64,000 nucleotides of DNA from Pseudomonas bananamidigenes (GCF_001679645.1 NZ_LRUN01000033.1:48634-112633), one strand, 5' to 3'. Positions 15,791 to 24,386 are shown, counted from the stretch's first letter. Notes: generated from the letters alone by a model not told the origin. Numbers and translations: made by a program.

Positions 15791-16826
15791 AACCCCTTCG
15801 CTGCCGGTGCTGATCAAGCGCACCCAAAGCGACCTGGCCGGCGATTCGCTGCGCCAGTCCGATGCGCAAGTCCTGGCCCGCACTGTCGGTGGTGCCGCTT
15901 ACGGTCTGTATGGCTACCTTGACTGGATTGCCGAGCAGATCCTGCCCGACACCGCCGACGAATCGACCCTGGAACGCATCGCCGCGCTGCGCCTGAACCA
16001 GCCGCGCAAACCGGCGCAGGTCGCCACCGGCAGCGTCAGTTTTACCGCCACCGCAGGCGCGGTGCTGGACGTCGATACGCTGCTGCAATCGAGCGATGGG
16101 CGCACCTACAAAGTCACCGCCGCACGCACCACGGTCAACGGCAGCAACACCACCACCATCGCGGCGCTGGAGGCGGGCAGTCTCGGCAATGCCGATGCCG
16201 GGCTGGCGCTGACTCCGGTGCAGCCCGTGAGCGGCGTGGTCGGCAACAGTTTTGTCGTGCTTGCGCCGGGTCTCAGCGGCGGTGTGGCGCGGGAAAGCCT
16301 GGAATCGCTGCGTTCGCGGGTGATCCGCTCCTATCGCGTGATCCCCCACGGCGGTTCGGCCAGCGACTATGAAACCTGGGCGCTGGAAGTGCCGGGCGTA
16401 ACGCGGGCCTGGTGCCGGGGAGGCCTGCTCGGGCCGGGCACGGTGACGGTATTCATCATGCGTGATGAAGATCCGCAACCGGTGCCCAACGACGAGCAAC
16501 TGGCGCAAGTCCAAGACTACATCGAACCGCTGCGACCGGTGACAGCGCAAGTGCATGTGCAGCGACCGATTCAAGTGCCGGTGGTGTACCGCTTCAAGAG
16601 CGTCAACCCGGACACCACCGCCGTGCGCGCCGCCGTTGAAGCGCAACTGCGCGACCTGCACAACCGTGAAGCCGATCTCGGCGTGCCGTTGCTGATCAGC
16701 CATATCCGTGAAGCCATCAGCAGCGCTGGCGGTGAGTACGATCACACCTTGACCGCGCCGGCCGCTGATGTGCCTGCCGCTCAAAGCGAACTGCTCACCT
16801 TCGGAGGTTGCGTATGGGGGGCATAA
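15780..16826 (+). CDS. Baseplate protein, Mu gp47 / J-like
   Basis: A 348-residue protein of the baseplate J family: N-terminal PFETPSLPVLIKRTQSDLAG, ESLESLRSRVIRSYRVIPHG with GSASDYETWALEVPGVTRAW in the centre, and a C-terminal wedge domain. In Mu-like tails it forms the wedge arms together with gp46 and gp48. The end overlaps the gp48-like gene by 13 bases. Confidence 0.92.
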   Translation: MPFETPSLPVLIKRTQSDLAGDSLRQSDAQVLARTVGGAAYGLYGYLDWIAEQILPDTADESTLERIAALRLNQPRKPAQVATGSVSFTATAGAVLDVDTLLQSSDGRTYKVTAARTTVNGSNTTTIAALEAGSLGNADAGLALTPVQPVSGVVGNSFVVLAPGLSGGVARESLESLRSRVIRSYRVIPHGGSASDYETWALEVPGVTRAWCRGGLLGPGTVTVFIMRDEDPQPVPNDEQLAQVQDYIEPLRPVTAQVHVQRPIQVPVVYRFKSVNPDTTAVRAAVEAQLRDLHNREADLGVPLLISHIREAISSAGGEYDHTLTAPAADVPAAQSELLTFGGCVWGA

Positions 16827-17422
16827 GATCCGCCGCGCAATATCAGGCGCAGCTTCGCGCACTGCTGCCCAGCGGCCCGGCCTGGGACCCGGAGCGGGTC
16901 CCGGAACTCGATGAAGTGCTGCAAGGCGTGGCCGTCGAACTGGCGCGTCTCGACGCCCGCGCCGCCGACCTGCTCAACGAGATGGACCCGGCCGGCGTCA
17001 GCGAACTGGTGCCGGACTGGGAACAGGTGATGAACCTGCCCGACCCGTGCCTGGGCGCCACACCGCTGTTCGATGACCGTCGTCTCGCCGTGCGCCGCCG
17101 CTTGCTGGCGGTCGGCAGCCAGGCCGTCGGCTATTACCTGGAAATCGCCAGAAGCCAGGGTTACCCCAACGCCACCATCACCGAACTCGAAGCCCCGCGC
17201 ATGGGCCGCTCGCGCTTCGGCGCGGCGCATTGGGGCACTTGGGAAGCGCAGTTCATGTGGACGCTCAACACCGGCGGCCGGCTGCTGCTCGGCCGGCGTT
17301 TCGGCGCGAGTTACTGGGGCGAGCGCTTCGGCGTGAATCCGGGCTCGGCGCTTGAATGCCTGATTCATCGGGCGCGCCGGCGCATACCAAGGTGCACATC
17401 AACTATGACTAGGAAGGAGTGA
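16814..17422 (+). CDS. Baseplate/tail protein, Mu gp48-like (DUF2313), C-terminus frameshifted
   Basis: A 202-residue product from ATG 16,814, placed 6 bases after GGAGG; the TTG at 16,808 is too close to that site. RSAAQYQAQLRALLPSGPAW and a C-terminal CLIHRA region identify the gp48/YmfQ-like group, which links baseplate to fibres. The usual end of this family, AHTKVHINYD-stop, is present in the -1 frame (stop at 17,410-17,412). As written, the protein ends RRRIPRCTSTMTRKE instead. A single missing base around 17,370-17,385 would restore the normal end, so this is either a natural late frameshift or a sequencing error. Confidence 0.87.
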   Translation: MGGIRSAAQYQAQLRALLPSGPAWDPERVPELDEVLQGVAVELARLDARAADLLNEMDPAGVSELVPDWEQVMNLPDPCLGATPLFDDRRLAVRRRLLAVGSQAVGYYLEIARSQGYPNATITELEAPRMGRSRFGAAHWGTWEAQFMWTLNTGGRLLLGRRFGASYWGERFGVNPGSALECLIHRARRRIPRCTSTMTRKE

Positions 17423-17426
17423 AGGG

Positions 17427-18362
17427 ATGGATTACCCGAAAAGTGTGCCCAGCTCCGGACTGGTGGATGGGCGCTTTGCCGATGAAAACCCGCTGACCGG
17501 AACACCGGGTTCGCTGATTCCCGCGAGGTGGGGTAACGGCGTAACGGAAGAACTGCTGAACGTGATCCGTGCGGCGGGGATTGTGCCCTCCGAAAGTGAG
17601 TCGGATCAGTTGCTCAAGGCGCTGAAGAACGTTTTGTCCCAGGACGCGATGCCATTTGCAGCCTTGGCGTTTCCAACAGTGGGCACGGCTGACGGGCGCA
17701 TTTCGGTCAGTGCCGCGAGCGCATCGGCTGGCGGTACCGTATCGGTGCCGGGCGGCGTACTGGTCTGCCTCGGTGAAGAAGTCGCCGCCGGCATGACGGC
17801 GCGTCCGCGCACGTTGTTGACCTCTGCCTGGACCTCGTCCGGCCTGGATATCAACAGCACCTATTTTCTAAGAATGCAGGTGCGCAACGGGGCACTGGTC
17901 TGCTACACGCAAAAAGGCCTTGATACCGATGTCATTCCGGCGGGGATGAAAGCGGGAACCGGGAACAGTGGCGGCGGTTTCGACTCCACCTGCATCGACA
18001 TGCTGGTGGCCAGAGTAGTGACAGCCGGGGCCGGGACTTTACCCAAACTCACGTTGCTGGCGAACAAGGCGCGGCTTGAGGCGGTGGGTGTCTGGTCCGG
18101 TGCCAATGGCAGCTTCTCGCTCCCGTTGAACTGGGCGCGCAAACCCCGGACCTACATGGCCGGGATCTGCGATTTTGACGACAACGTCAAAACCGATTAC
18201 GGCGTGATCAGCGAGGAAGTCGGGGTCAATTTCAATGGTGTGCAGATCATGCCCGAGGGTGGCTTCACTGATCGTTACACGGCGCGTGTGGCCATTTCGG
18301 CGTGGTCACAGAACCTGAGCACTTCAGGCCGGATTAACGCTCGTGTCAGATGGGAGGTTTGA
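17427..18362 (+). CDS. Tail fibre protein A (array module 1)
   Basis: A 311-residue protein with an AGGAAGGAG site. The first 50 residues (DYPKSVPSSGLVDGRFADEN, then TGTPGSLIPARWGNGVTEEL) recur in the fibres at 18,879, 20,672 and 22,362 and probably anchor to the baseplate. Residues about 85-215 (GTVSVPGGVLVCLGEEVAAG...) are homologous to fibre B. The last 90 residues are unique and are the likely receptor-binding tip. It is the first gene after gp48, where Mu-like tails encode their fibre. Confidence 0.83.
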   Translation: MDYPKSVPSSGLVDGRFADENPLTGTPGSLIPARWGNGVTEELLNVIRAAGIVPSESESDQLLKALKNVLSQDAMPFAALAFPTVGTADGRISVSAASASAGGTVSVPGGVLVCLGEEVAAGMTARPRTLLTSAWTSSGLDINSTYFLRMQVRNGALVCYTQKGLDTDVIPAGMKAGTGNSGGGFDSTCIDMLVARVVTAGAGTLPKLTLLANKARLEAVGVWSGANGSFSLPLNWARKPRTYMAGICDFDDNVKTDYGVISEEVGVNFNGVQIMPEGGFTDRYTARVAISAWSQNLSTSGRINARVRWEV

Positions 18363-18364
18363 GG

Positions 18365-18766
18365 ATGAAGGCCATTATCGAAAATGGAGTGGTGACGGCT
18401 TTGTTGACCGGTGATGTCGATTGCGGCGTTCCGGTGCCGGTCGGCCTTCCGGTTTCCACAGGCTGGCTGTTCGACAACGAGCGCTTCAGTGCGCCGCCGC
18501 AGGTCGATGTTTTGCCGGATTTGAAAACCGACGCACAGCGTCAATGGCGCACGGCAGAGCTCTCGGCCACCGACTGGCTGGTAACCCGTCATCGCGACGA
18601 ACTGGACATCGGGGCGCAACCGACTCTGAGTGGCAAGCAGTTCTCGAAATTGCAGGCCTGGCGCCAGGCGCTGCGCAATTGGCCGGGCACTGTCGAGACG
18701 GCGGATGACCTGTCGCGCCCCGAACCTCCCAAGTGGCTTGCCCGGACGTCCCAGCGGGCACCGTGA
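18365..18766 (+). CDS. Tail fibre assembly chaperone A
   Basis: A 133-residue protein starting 2 bases after fibre A. The C-terminal segment with QWRTAELSATDWLVTRHRDE and the LQAWRQALRNWP motif is the short conserved domain of phage tail assembly chaperones encoded after fibres. The protein at 23,259 has the same domain. The N-terminal half (ENGVVTALLTGDVDCG) is variable, as expected for a part that fits a specific fibre. A terminator follows. Confidence 0.85.
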   Translation: MKAIIENGVVTALLTGDVDCGVPVPVGLPVSTGWLFDNERFSAPPQVDVLPDLKTDAQRQWRTAELSATDWLVTRHRDELDIGAQPTLSGKQFSKLQAWRQALRNWPGTVETADDLSRPEPPKWLARTSQRAP

Positions 18767-18790
18767 AGACGTGCTTGCAGCGCTTTAACG

Positions 18791-18816
18791 ACGCCCGCCC
18801 TGTGCGGGCGTTTTTC
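18791..18816 (+). terminator. Intrinsic terminator after fibre module A
   Basis: The stem CGCCCGC/GCGGGCG with a 5-base loop is followed by TTTTTC, 25 bases after the chaperone stop. It delimits the first fibre unit. Confidence 0.8.
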
Positions 18817-18878
18817 ATGCGTGCGCAGGTGAACCGCCGATCGCTGGAGTCACATCAACTACTTACAGGAATTGAACA

Positions 18879-20030
18879 GTGGACTATCCAAAAACTGTCC
18901 CCAGCGCCGGTCTGGTGAATGGGAAATTTGTCGATGAAAACCCTCTGACCGGAACGCCGGGATCGCTGATTCCGGCGGATTGGGGGAACAGTGTCACGCA
19001 GGAAATTCTCAATGTGATCAAGGCCGGGGATCTGACCCCGGACGAGAAGAAATACGATCAACTGTTGCAAGCGATCCAGAGCGTTTCGGCCAAGGGCTGG
19101 AGTCTGGATTCGGCATTGCCTGTCGGCTCTTTGCCGTTGCCGACCGTCGCGACGCCTGACGGGCGTTTGCCGATCACTCCAACGGCGGTGTTGTCCAGCG
19201 GCGGGCGTGTGTCGATCCCGGCGGGCGTGTTGTTGAGCATTGGCCAGGAGGTCGTTGCGGGACAGCTTGGCAGGTCTCGCACGTTCACCACACAAGCCTG
19301 GAGCAGTGCGGATCTGTTGCCTTCAACCGGGTACTTCCTGAGGGCACAGGTCATTGGCGGTACGCTGACTTTCTACATGCAGCGCGGAACGATCTATGAC
19401 CCGGCCCCTGAAGGATTGAAGGGCACAGTCAACAGTGCGGCGGGGGGCGGCTTTCAATCGACGCCGCTGGATATATGTCTGGCCTGGGTCGTGACCGCAG
19501 GACCCGGTTCGGTACCGATCGTCAGGCCGGTCTATAACCGCAAACATCTGACATGGAGCCAGACGGTCAACGGCAATGGCGTGGTCTATTTGCCTGTTGA
19601 TCCCCACGCCCGGGCGGCCCGTCTGGTGGTGGGCAACCCGACACCGCATCCGACCGGCATTACCGGCGTGTCCTTTGCCCCGGGTGGCTGGCTGGGCGGC
19701 AACTATTGCTTCCTGAATCCGACTGTAGGGACTTCGGCCAATTGGGACGGTTGGGCCACTGCCGGTGCGACGGCGTGCATCTTCACCAGCAACGTGCTCA
19801 ACGACACCACCGTCTCGACGTTGACTGCCAGCTTCGATCACAACGAACTGCGCTCTCTCTGGCAGGTCTATCAGGCCGAACACACGTTGGGTGCCAGTAA
19901 TGCGTCCAGCGATGAACTGCTGTTCAGCATGGGCCTGAAAAGCATGACCTCCGGCGACTACGCCAACGGGATCGCGATCAATTTCTCTGCTGCGGTCAAC
20001 GTCAATTTTTCGTGGGAGTTGATCCGATGA
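18879..20030 (+). CDS. Tail fibre protein B (array module 2)
   Basis: A 383-residue protein with a GTG start after ACAGGA. It has the shared anchor (DYPKTVPSAGLVNGKFVDEN...) and a middle domain homologous to fibre A (about residues 105-225, GRVSIPAGVLLSIGQEVVAG). Its distal 150 residues are unrelated to the other fibres (GWLGGNYCFLNPTVGTSANW). The stop overlaps the next gene by ATGA. The mosaic of common stem and new tip is typical of fibres changed by recombination. Confidence 0.82.
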   Translation: MDYPKTVPSAGLVNGKFVDENPLTGTPGSLIPADWGNSVTQEILNVIKAGDLTPDEKKYDQLLQAIQSVSAKGWSLDSALPVGSLPLPTVATPDGRLPITPTAVLSSGGRVSIPAGVLLSIGQEVVAGQLGRSRTFTTQAWSSADLLPSTGYFLRAQVIGGTLTFYMQRGTIYDPAPEGLKGTVNSAAGGGFQSTPLDICLAWVVTAGPGSVPIVRPVYNRKHLTWSQTVNGNGVVYLPVDPHARAARLVVGNPTPHPTGITGVSFAPGGWLGGNYCFLNPTVGTSANWDGWATAGATACIFTSNVLNDTTVSTLTASFDHNELRSLWQVYQAEHTLGASNASSDELLFSMGLKSMTSGDYANGIAINFSAAVNVNFSWELIR

Positions 20031-20542
20031 ACATCATTCAGGAACTGCATCAATTCGAAGAAGGCTTGCGTCCGCCCCGGCCATCTGCCGCCCATGACTG
20101 GGACGGCAAAGCCTGGGTACTGGACATTGTGCGGGCCGGGCAGCTGGATCAGCAGGAAGGCGAGCAACTGTGCGTGCGTGTCGATGCGGCTGCCGACAAT
20201 GCCCGTGCCGTTCTGGCCGGCGATCCGCTCAAGGCGATGGAATACGCTCAGGCTGCCGTCGATGCGCAGTCCTTTCAGGACGCGGGCTACCCGAAAAACG
20301 ACGTGCCCCTGTCCGTCGCGGCATGGGTCGCCAGAGGGCGAAGCGCCAGACAAGCTGCCGATCAGATCCTGGATAAGGCGACCCGGCTCAGTGACAGCCT
20401 CCTGACCCTGCGAACCTTGCGTCTGAAAGCCAAGACCCAGATCCGCGGCTACGCGAGCAAGAACCAGATGGATCAGGCCTGCGCCGCCACGGACGAGGTA
20501 CTGCTGGCCATCCGTGAGCTGACGGCCAATCCGGCTCCGTAA
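20027..20542 (+). CDS. Fibre B partner protein, unrecognised family
   Basis: A 171-residue protein translationally coupled to fibre B (ATGA). It stands in the place of a fibre chaperone but lacks the WRTAxLxATD motif of the A and D chaperones. It is strongly helical and Ala-rich, with QSFQDAGYPKNDVPLSVAAW in the centre and LLTLRTLRLKAKTQIRGYAS near the end. I do not recognise a family. By position it should assist folding of fibre B or decorate it; this is inference. Confidence 0.75.
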   Translation: MNIIQELHQFEEGLRPPRPSAAHDWDGKAWVLDIVRAGQLDQQEGEQLCVRVDAAADNARAVLAGDPLKAMEYAQAAVDAQSFQDAGYPKNDVPLSVAAWVARGRSARQAADQILDKATRLSDSLLTLRTLRLKAKTQIRGYASKNQMDQACAATDEVLLAIRELTANPAP

Positions 20543-20560
20543 TCCCATCACGCCTCGCCC

Positions 20561-20589
20561 AAGCCCACGTCACCGTGGGCTTTTTGTTT
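20561..20589 (+). terminator. Intrinsic terminator after fibre module B
   Basis: GCCCACG, a TCAC loop, CGTGGGC and TTTTTGTTTT follow the partner gene by about 20 bases. It ends the second fibre unit. Confidence 0.8.
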
Positions 20590-20671
20590 TCAGGAACAGA
20601 AGCGTTTGCGCCGCTGCGAAAGCCTTCGCGCCGCCGCGTTTCATTTGTCATGACAGAGGAACGAACATCCC

Positions 20672-21763
20672 ATGGATTATCCAAAAAGCGTCCCCAGCGT
20701 TGGCCTGGTCGACGGCCGCTTCGTCGATGAAAACCCGGTGGCGGGAACGCCCGGGTCGTTGATTCCGGCGGTGTGGGGCAACAGCGTTACGCAAGAGATT
20801 CTCAACGTAGTGACGGGGGCTGGAATGACGGCCAACGAGGCAGATACCGGCCAGTTGTTCAAAGCTATTCAATCGATCATCGGAGCCGCCAGCCCAATGC
20901 GCTCGGTGGTGACACGGCTTGCCGCTTCGAAGGCACTGACTGATCAGGAGCTCGGCCTGGTGTTGATCGATGGCAGTCCCGGTGCCACGACGATCACCTT
21001 GCCCGACGCCACTGTCGGACTGGGTGTGCGCGACGTGATTGTTCGTCGTGTCGACAACAGCGGCAATCGAATGGTAGTGCAGGCATCCGGAACCGACCGG
21101 ATCCGTTTTCACACGCATTTGTCTGCGAGCGGTTATCCGTTTCTGGTACTGATGGGCGGCGGTGACTGGTGGCATTTGCGCAGCGACGGCGCTGGCAGTT
21201 GGTGGCCCGTCGGTCGCTTCGACAACACCCCCCTTGGACGGCCGTTTTTTGAAACCACCATTGTGCTCAGCCCCGGAGGTTACGGCGCGCTGAACGGCAC
21301 GCTGATGAATCGTGCCGAATGGCCGTGGCTGTGGGATCACGCGCAGCGCTCCGGAATGCTAAATACCGAAGCCACCCGCGTGGGCAACGAGGGCAACTGG
21401 ACGCCGGGTGACGGTGCCCTGACGTTCCGAGGCCCTGAGTTGCGGGGCGAGTTCCTGCGCGTACTGGACGAAGGTCGCAATGTCGACTCGGGCCGGATCA
21501 TGGGCAGCAATCAGGCGGGCACAGTGCATTCGTACGCCATGGGCGCGCAGGGGGCAGGAGCCATCGGCTCGCGTTGGTCTGACAGCCTGGCTGCAGTCGG
21601 CGCGCAGACGCACGAAACGAAAACCTATTCCACGCCTTCCAACGGTGGACCGATCTACCCCGCCGGCACCAGTTATCAGATGGATACGGCCAACACGCTT
21701 CTGTATTCCTTCTCGTCCCGTCCCCGCAACGTTGCCTATCCCGGCCGCATGAAAGTCATCTGA
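20672..21763 (+). CDS. Tail fibre protein C with collar-like C-terminus (array module 3)
   Basis: A 363-residue protein with the shared anchor (DYPKSVPSVGLVDGRFVDEN...). The distal half is of the phage tail-collar type: SPGGYGALNGTLMNRAEWPW, RGEFLRVLDEGRNVDSGR and the C-terminal SFSSRPRNVAYPGRMKVI. It differs completely from fibres A and B beyond about residue 70. A small non-coding gap of 80 bases after the previous terminator may hold its promoter. Confidence 0.85.
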   Translation: MDYPKSVPSVGLVDGRFVDENPVAGTPGSLIPAVWGNSVTQEILNVVTGAGMTANEADTGQLFKAIQSIIGAASPMRSVVTRLAASKALTDQELGLVLIDGSPGATTITLPDATVGLGVRDVIVRRVDNSGNRMVVQASGTDRIRFHTHLSASGYPFLVLMGGGDWWHLRSDGAGSWWPVGRFDNTPLGRPFFETTIVLSPGGYGALNGTLMNRAEWPWLWDHAQRSGMLNTEATRVGNEGNWTPGDGALTFRGPELRGEFLRVLDEGRNVDSGRIMGSNQAGTVHSYAMGAQGAGAIGSRWSDSLAAVGAQTHETKTYSTPSNGGPIYPAGTSYQMDTANTLLYSFSSRPRNVAYPGRMKVI

Positions 21764-21772
21764 GGTTTTTCC

Positions 21773-22339
21773 ATGTTCAATTATCTGGTCGATGACGCTG
21801 GCGCTTTGGTGGGGCCAGTGGAGTTTTTCGTGACGCCCGGCATCGGCGTTCAATTACCTGCCAATGCCGTTCAACTGACTTACGAGTTACCGGCGCCAGA
21901 GCAGGGGCGCACGTGGGCGATGGCCAACGGTGTTCCTCGCGAACTGATCGATCTGCGGGGCATCGTCTATCGCAAGGACAACGGTGCACAGCAGACCTGG
22001 AGCGAATTGGGTGCGCTGACGGATGAGTTCACCGCTGAACCTTGCCCAGACGAGTTCCATGTCTGGCAAGACAACGGGTGGGTGCTCAATGAGCAAAGAC
22101 ACCTGTCGGATCTCACCGCCAAGGCCCTCAATCAACGCGACACGCTGCTGCGCGACGCCGTTCTGCGCATTGCGCCCCTGCAGTACGCCGAAGACATCGG
22201 CGACGCCAGCCACGAAGAGCAACTGCAATTGCTCGAATGGAAGCTTTACAGCGTGGAACTGAACCGAATCGAAAAACAGACTGGTTTCCCAGAGGAAATC
22301 ACCTGGCCTGTTGTGCCCGGCACAGTGGTGAACACCTGA
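21773..22339 (+). CDS. Tail fibre assembly protein C
   Basis: A 188-residue protein starting 9 bases after fibre C. The middle and end (RDTLLRDAVLRIAPLQYAED, then DASHEEQLQLLEWKLYSVEL and PEEITWPVVPG) match Caudovirales tail fibre assembly proteins of the lambda Tfa type. This is a third chaperone class in the array, which fits the collar-type fibre C. No terminator separates it from fibre D, only 22 bases. Confidence 0.85.
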   Translation: MFNYLVDDAGALVGPVEFFVTPGIGVQLPANAVQLTYELPAPEQGRTWAMANGVPRELIDLRGIVYRKDNGAQQTWSELGALTDEFTAEPCPDEFHVWQDNGWVLNEQRHLSDLTAKALNQRDTLLRDAVLRIAPLQYAEDIGDASHEEQLQLLEWKLYSVELNRIEKQTGFPEEITWPVVPGTVVNT

Positions 22340-22361
22340 CTTCCAGACAAGGAGAAGTGCA

Positions 22362-23258
22362 ATGGACTATCCAAACAGCGTCCCGAGCGCCGGCCTGGTC
22401 AATGGCCGGTTTGTTGATGAAGACCTGATCACAGGTAAACCTGGATCGTTGATTCCTGCCAGTTGGGGCAACGGCATCACCCAGGAATTGCTGACTGTCA
22501 TTCAGACCGCCGGCCTCACACCGTCCGAAGCCCGTACGGATCAGGTATTGGCAGCGTTGCGCAGCAACAAGCTGTTCACGACCGCGCCGCAGTTCGACAA
22601 CAGCCAGTCGGTGGCCACCACCGGATTCGTGAGTCGCAGCGGTCTGCAGTTTTCCGGTTTCGCCTCCTATGCGACGAGCACGACTCTGACTGCGACAAGC
22701 GTGGGCGGCGTGGCCAGTTTTTCCAGTGCCACGCCGATCACGGCGACCCTGCCTTCTGTTGCCAATATTCCTCATGCCGGGACCCTGCATATCCTCAACG
22801 CCGGGAACGGTGTTCTGACGATCAGTCCTACCGGTAATGAAGCCATCGAAACCTGCAACGGCACCTTCGGTGCACTCAAGCTCGGCATCGGTGACTCGGC
22901 GCAACTGGTCAAGTTGACCGGACAGTGGCGCCTGTACGGTGGCTCGGTCAGCGACCGGTATGCGTCGGCCCATTCCGGCGTCTATGGCAATGTCGGTTAC
23001 CAGCGTTTTCCCAGCGGAAACATCGATCAATGGGGAGTAGGGACAACCGATTCCAATGGCGATGTTTATGTGACCTTTCCTATCGCGTTCCCGACCGCCT
23101 TTTCATCGATTGTCGCCATCCATTCGGGCGGTGATGGAGCCATGGTCGTTCAGTACGCGGGATCGGAAAGCAGAACCGGATGCCGTTTGAAGGTCCGCAG
23201 TTATACCGGGGCCCTCTCGGCAAACTGGGGTATCAATTATTTTGCAAAGGGCTACTGA
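22362..23258 (+). CDS. Tail fibre protein D with gp53-like C-terminus (array module 4)
   Basis: A 298-residue protein with an AAGGAGAAG site, carrying the shared anchor (DYPNSVPSAGLVNGRFVDED...). The C-terminal 90 residues, with GYQRFPSGNIDQWGVGTTDS and VYVTFPIAFPTAFSSI, have the pattern of gp53-like receptor-binding domains of phage fibres. The central part contains Ser/Thr/Val-rich repeats. It is the last fibre before the lysis genes. Confidence 0.85.
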   Translation: MDYPNSVPSAGLVNGRFVDEDLITGKPGSLIPASWGNGITQELLTVIQTAGLTPSEARTDQVLAALRSNKLFTTAPQFDNSQSVATTGFVSRSGLQFSGFASYATSTTLTATSVGGVASFSSATPITATLPSVANIPHAGTLHILNAGNGVLTISPTGNEAIETCNGTFGALKLGIGDSAQLVKLTGQWRLYGGSVSDRYASAHSGVYGNVGYQRFPSGNIDQWGVGTTDSNGDVYVTFPIAFPTAFSSIVAIHSGGDGAMVVQYAGSESRTGCRLKVRSYTGALSANWGINYFAKGY

Positions 23259-23705
23259 ATGAACCCGTTCAATGTGTTGTTCAGCGCAAGTACCCGGGCC
23301 GTTTATGTGCCCGGTATCAACACCTCGGACATTCCTGAGGACGTAATCGAAATTCCTCAGGCTTACTGGATTTCTCTGTTACAGCAATTGGCTGTCTCGC
23401 CAAAGGTGATTGGCGTCAATAACGGCAACGGTTTTCCGATTCTGGTGGATCCGCCGCCACCGAGTCCCGAAGAAGCAGCCGATTTCGAACGCTACTGGCG
23501 CACGGCACAACTCGCCGCGACCGATGGCCTGGTGGCCCGCGATCGCGATGAACTTGAGGACGGCGGCGGCACCACGCTGACCACCGAGCAATATGCCGAA
23601 CTGCAAGCGTTTCGGCGGGCGCTGAGGGACTGGCCACAGGCTTCGTTTTTCCCGTTCAGCGAGCATCGTCCGGTGGTGCCGCGCTGGTTGGCTTCGACAC
23701 TTTGA
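23259..23705 (+). CDS. Tail fibre assembly chaperone D
   Basis: A 148-residue protein beginning immediately after the fibre D stop. YWRTAQLAATDGLVARDRDE and LQAFRRALRDWP are shared with chaperone A at 18,365, so modules A and D use the same chaperone class although their tips differ. The N-terminal part is variable. A 115-base gap follows before the endolysin. Confidence 0.85.
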   Translation: MNPFNVLFSASTRAVYVPGINTSDIPEDVIEIPQAYWISLLQQLAVSPKVIGVNNGNGFPILVDPPPPSPEEAADFERYWRTAQLAATDGLVARDRDELEDGGGTTLTTEQYAELQAFRRALRDWPQASFFPFSEHRPVVPRWLASTL

Positions 23706-23819
23706 GTCTGCTGTATTTCACAAGGATGCTGGCGCGGAAAATTCCGGAAAGAATTGGCTGGCAGGCCCTGGTCTCCAGTCATGCTTCAATCGCGGTGCAT
23801 CCAGGGAGGATCAAGCATT

Positions 23820-24386
23820 ATGCAAATCACCGAAAACAACCTCAGCAACATCATGCCCGACGCCCGCTCCCAAGCGGGCGTTTTTGTTTCGCCGCTCAAC
23901 GACGCCATGGCGCGTCATCGCATCGATACGCCCAAGCGCGTCGCTGCGTTTCTCGCCCAGGTCGGCCATGAGTCCGGGCAACTGCGTTACGTACGCGAGC
24001 TGGGCGACAACCAGTACCTGAGCAAATACGACACGGGGACGCTGGCCCTGCGCCTGGGCAACACCCCGGAAGCCGATGGCGACGGACAGAAGTATCGCGG
24101 TCGCGGGCTGATCCAGATCACCGGCCGCACCAACTATCGCCAGTGCAGCCTGGGGCTGTTCGGCGATGAGCGCCTGTTGTCGTTGCCCGAACTGCTCGAA
24201 CAACCGCAATGGGCTGCGGAGTCCGCCGCGTGGTTCTGGGAGCAGAACGGTTTGAACGAGCTGGCGGACCGCGATCAGTTCAACACCATCACCCGTCGAA
24301 TCAACGGCGGGTTGAACGGCTTGCAGAATCGCCTGGACATCTGGGCGCGGGCGAGGGCGGTGTTATGTTCATCTCCTGGCGTGTAA
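23820..24386 (+). CDS. Endolysin, GH19 chitinase/lysozyme-like
   Basis: A 188-residue enzyme with a GGGAGGA site 9 bases before ATG 23,820. RVAAFLAQVGHESGQLRYVREL contains the catalytic glutamate region (HES). YRGRGLIQITGRTNY and AAWFWEQNGLNELAD complete the GH19-type lysozyme pattern. It cleaves peptidoglycan to release the particles from the producer cell. It has no signal peptide, so it would need a holin. Codons 14-22 contain a strong terminator-like hairpin. The end overlaps the Rz gene by 22 bases. Confidence 0.92.
   Translation: MQITENNLSNIMPDARSQAGVFVSPLNDAMARHRIDTPKRVAAFLAQVGHESGQLRYVRELGDNQYLSKYDTGTLALRLGNTPEADGDGQKYRGRGLIQITGRTNYRQCSLGLFGDERLLSLPELLEQPQWAAESAAWFWEQNGLNELADRDQFNTITRRINGGLNGLQNRLDIWARARAVLCSSPGV
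23861..23886 (+). terminator. Terminator-like hairpin inside endolysin coding sequence
   Basis: CGCCCGC, a 6-base loop, GCGGGCG and TTTTTG begin 41 bases into the endolysin gene, within codons for DARSQAGVFV. Transcripts of the fibre array could end here, and lysis expression might then depend on read-through or on translating ribosomes. Function not proven. Confidence 0.6.
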
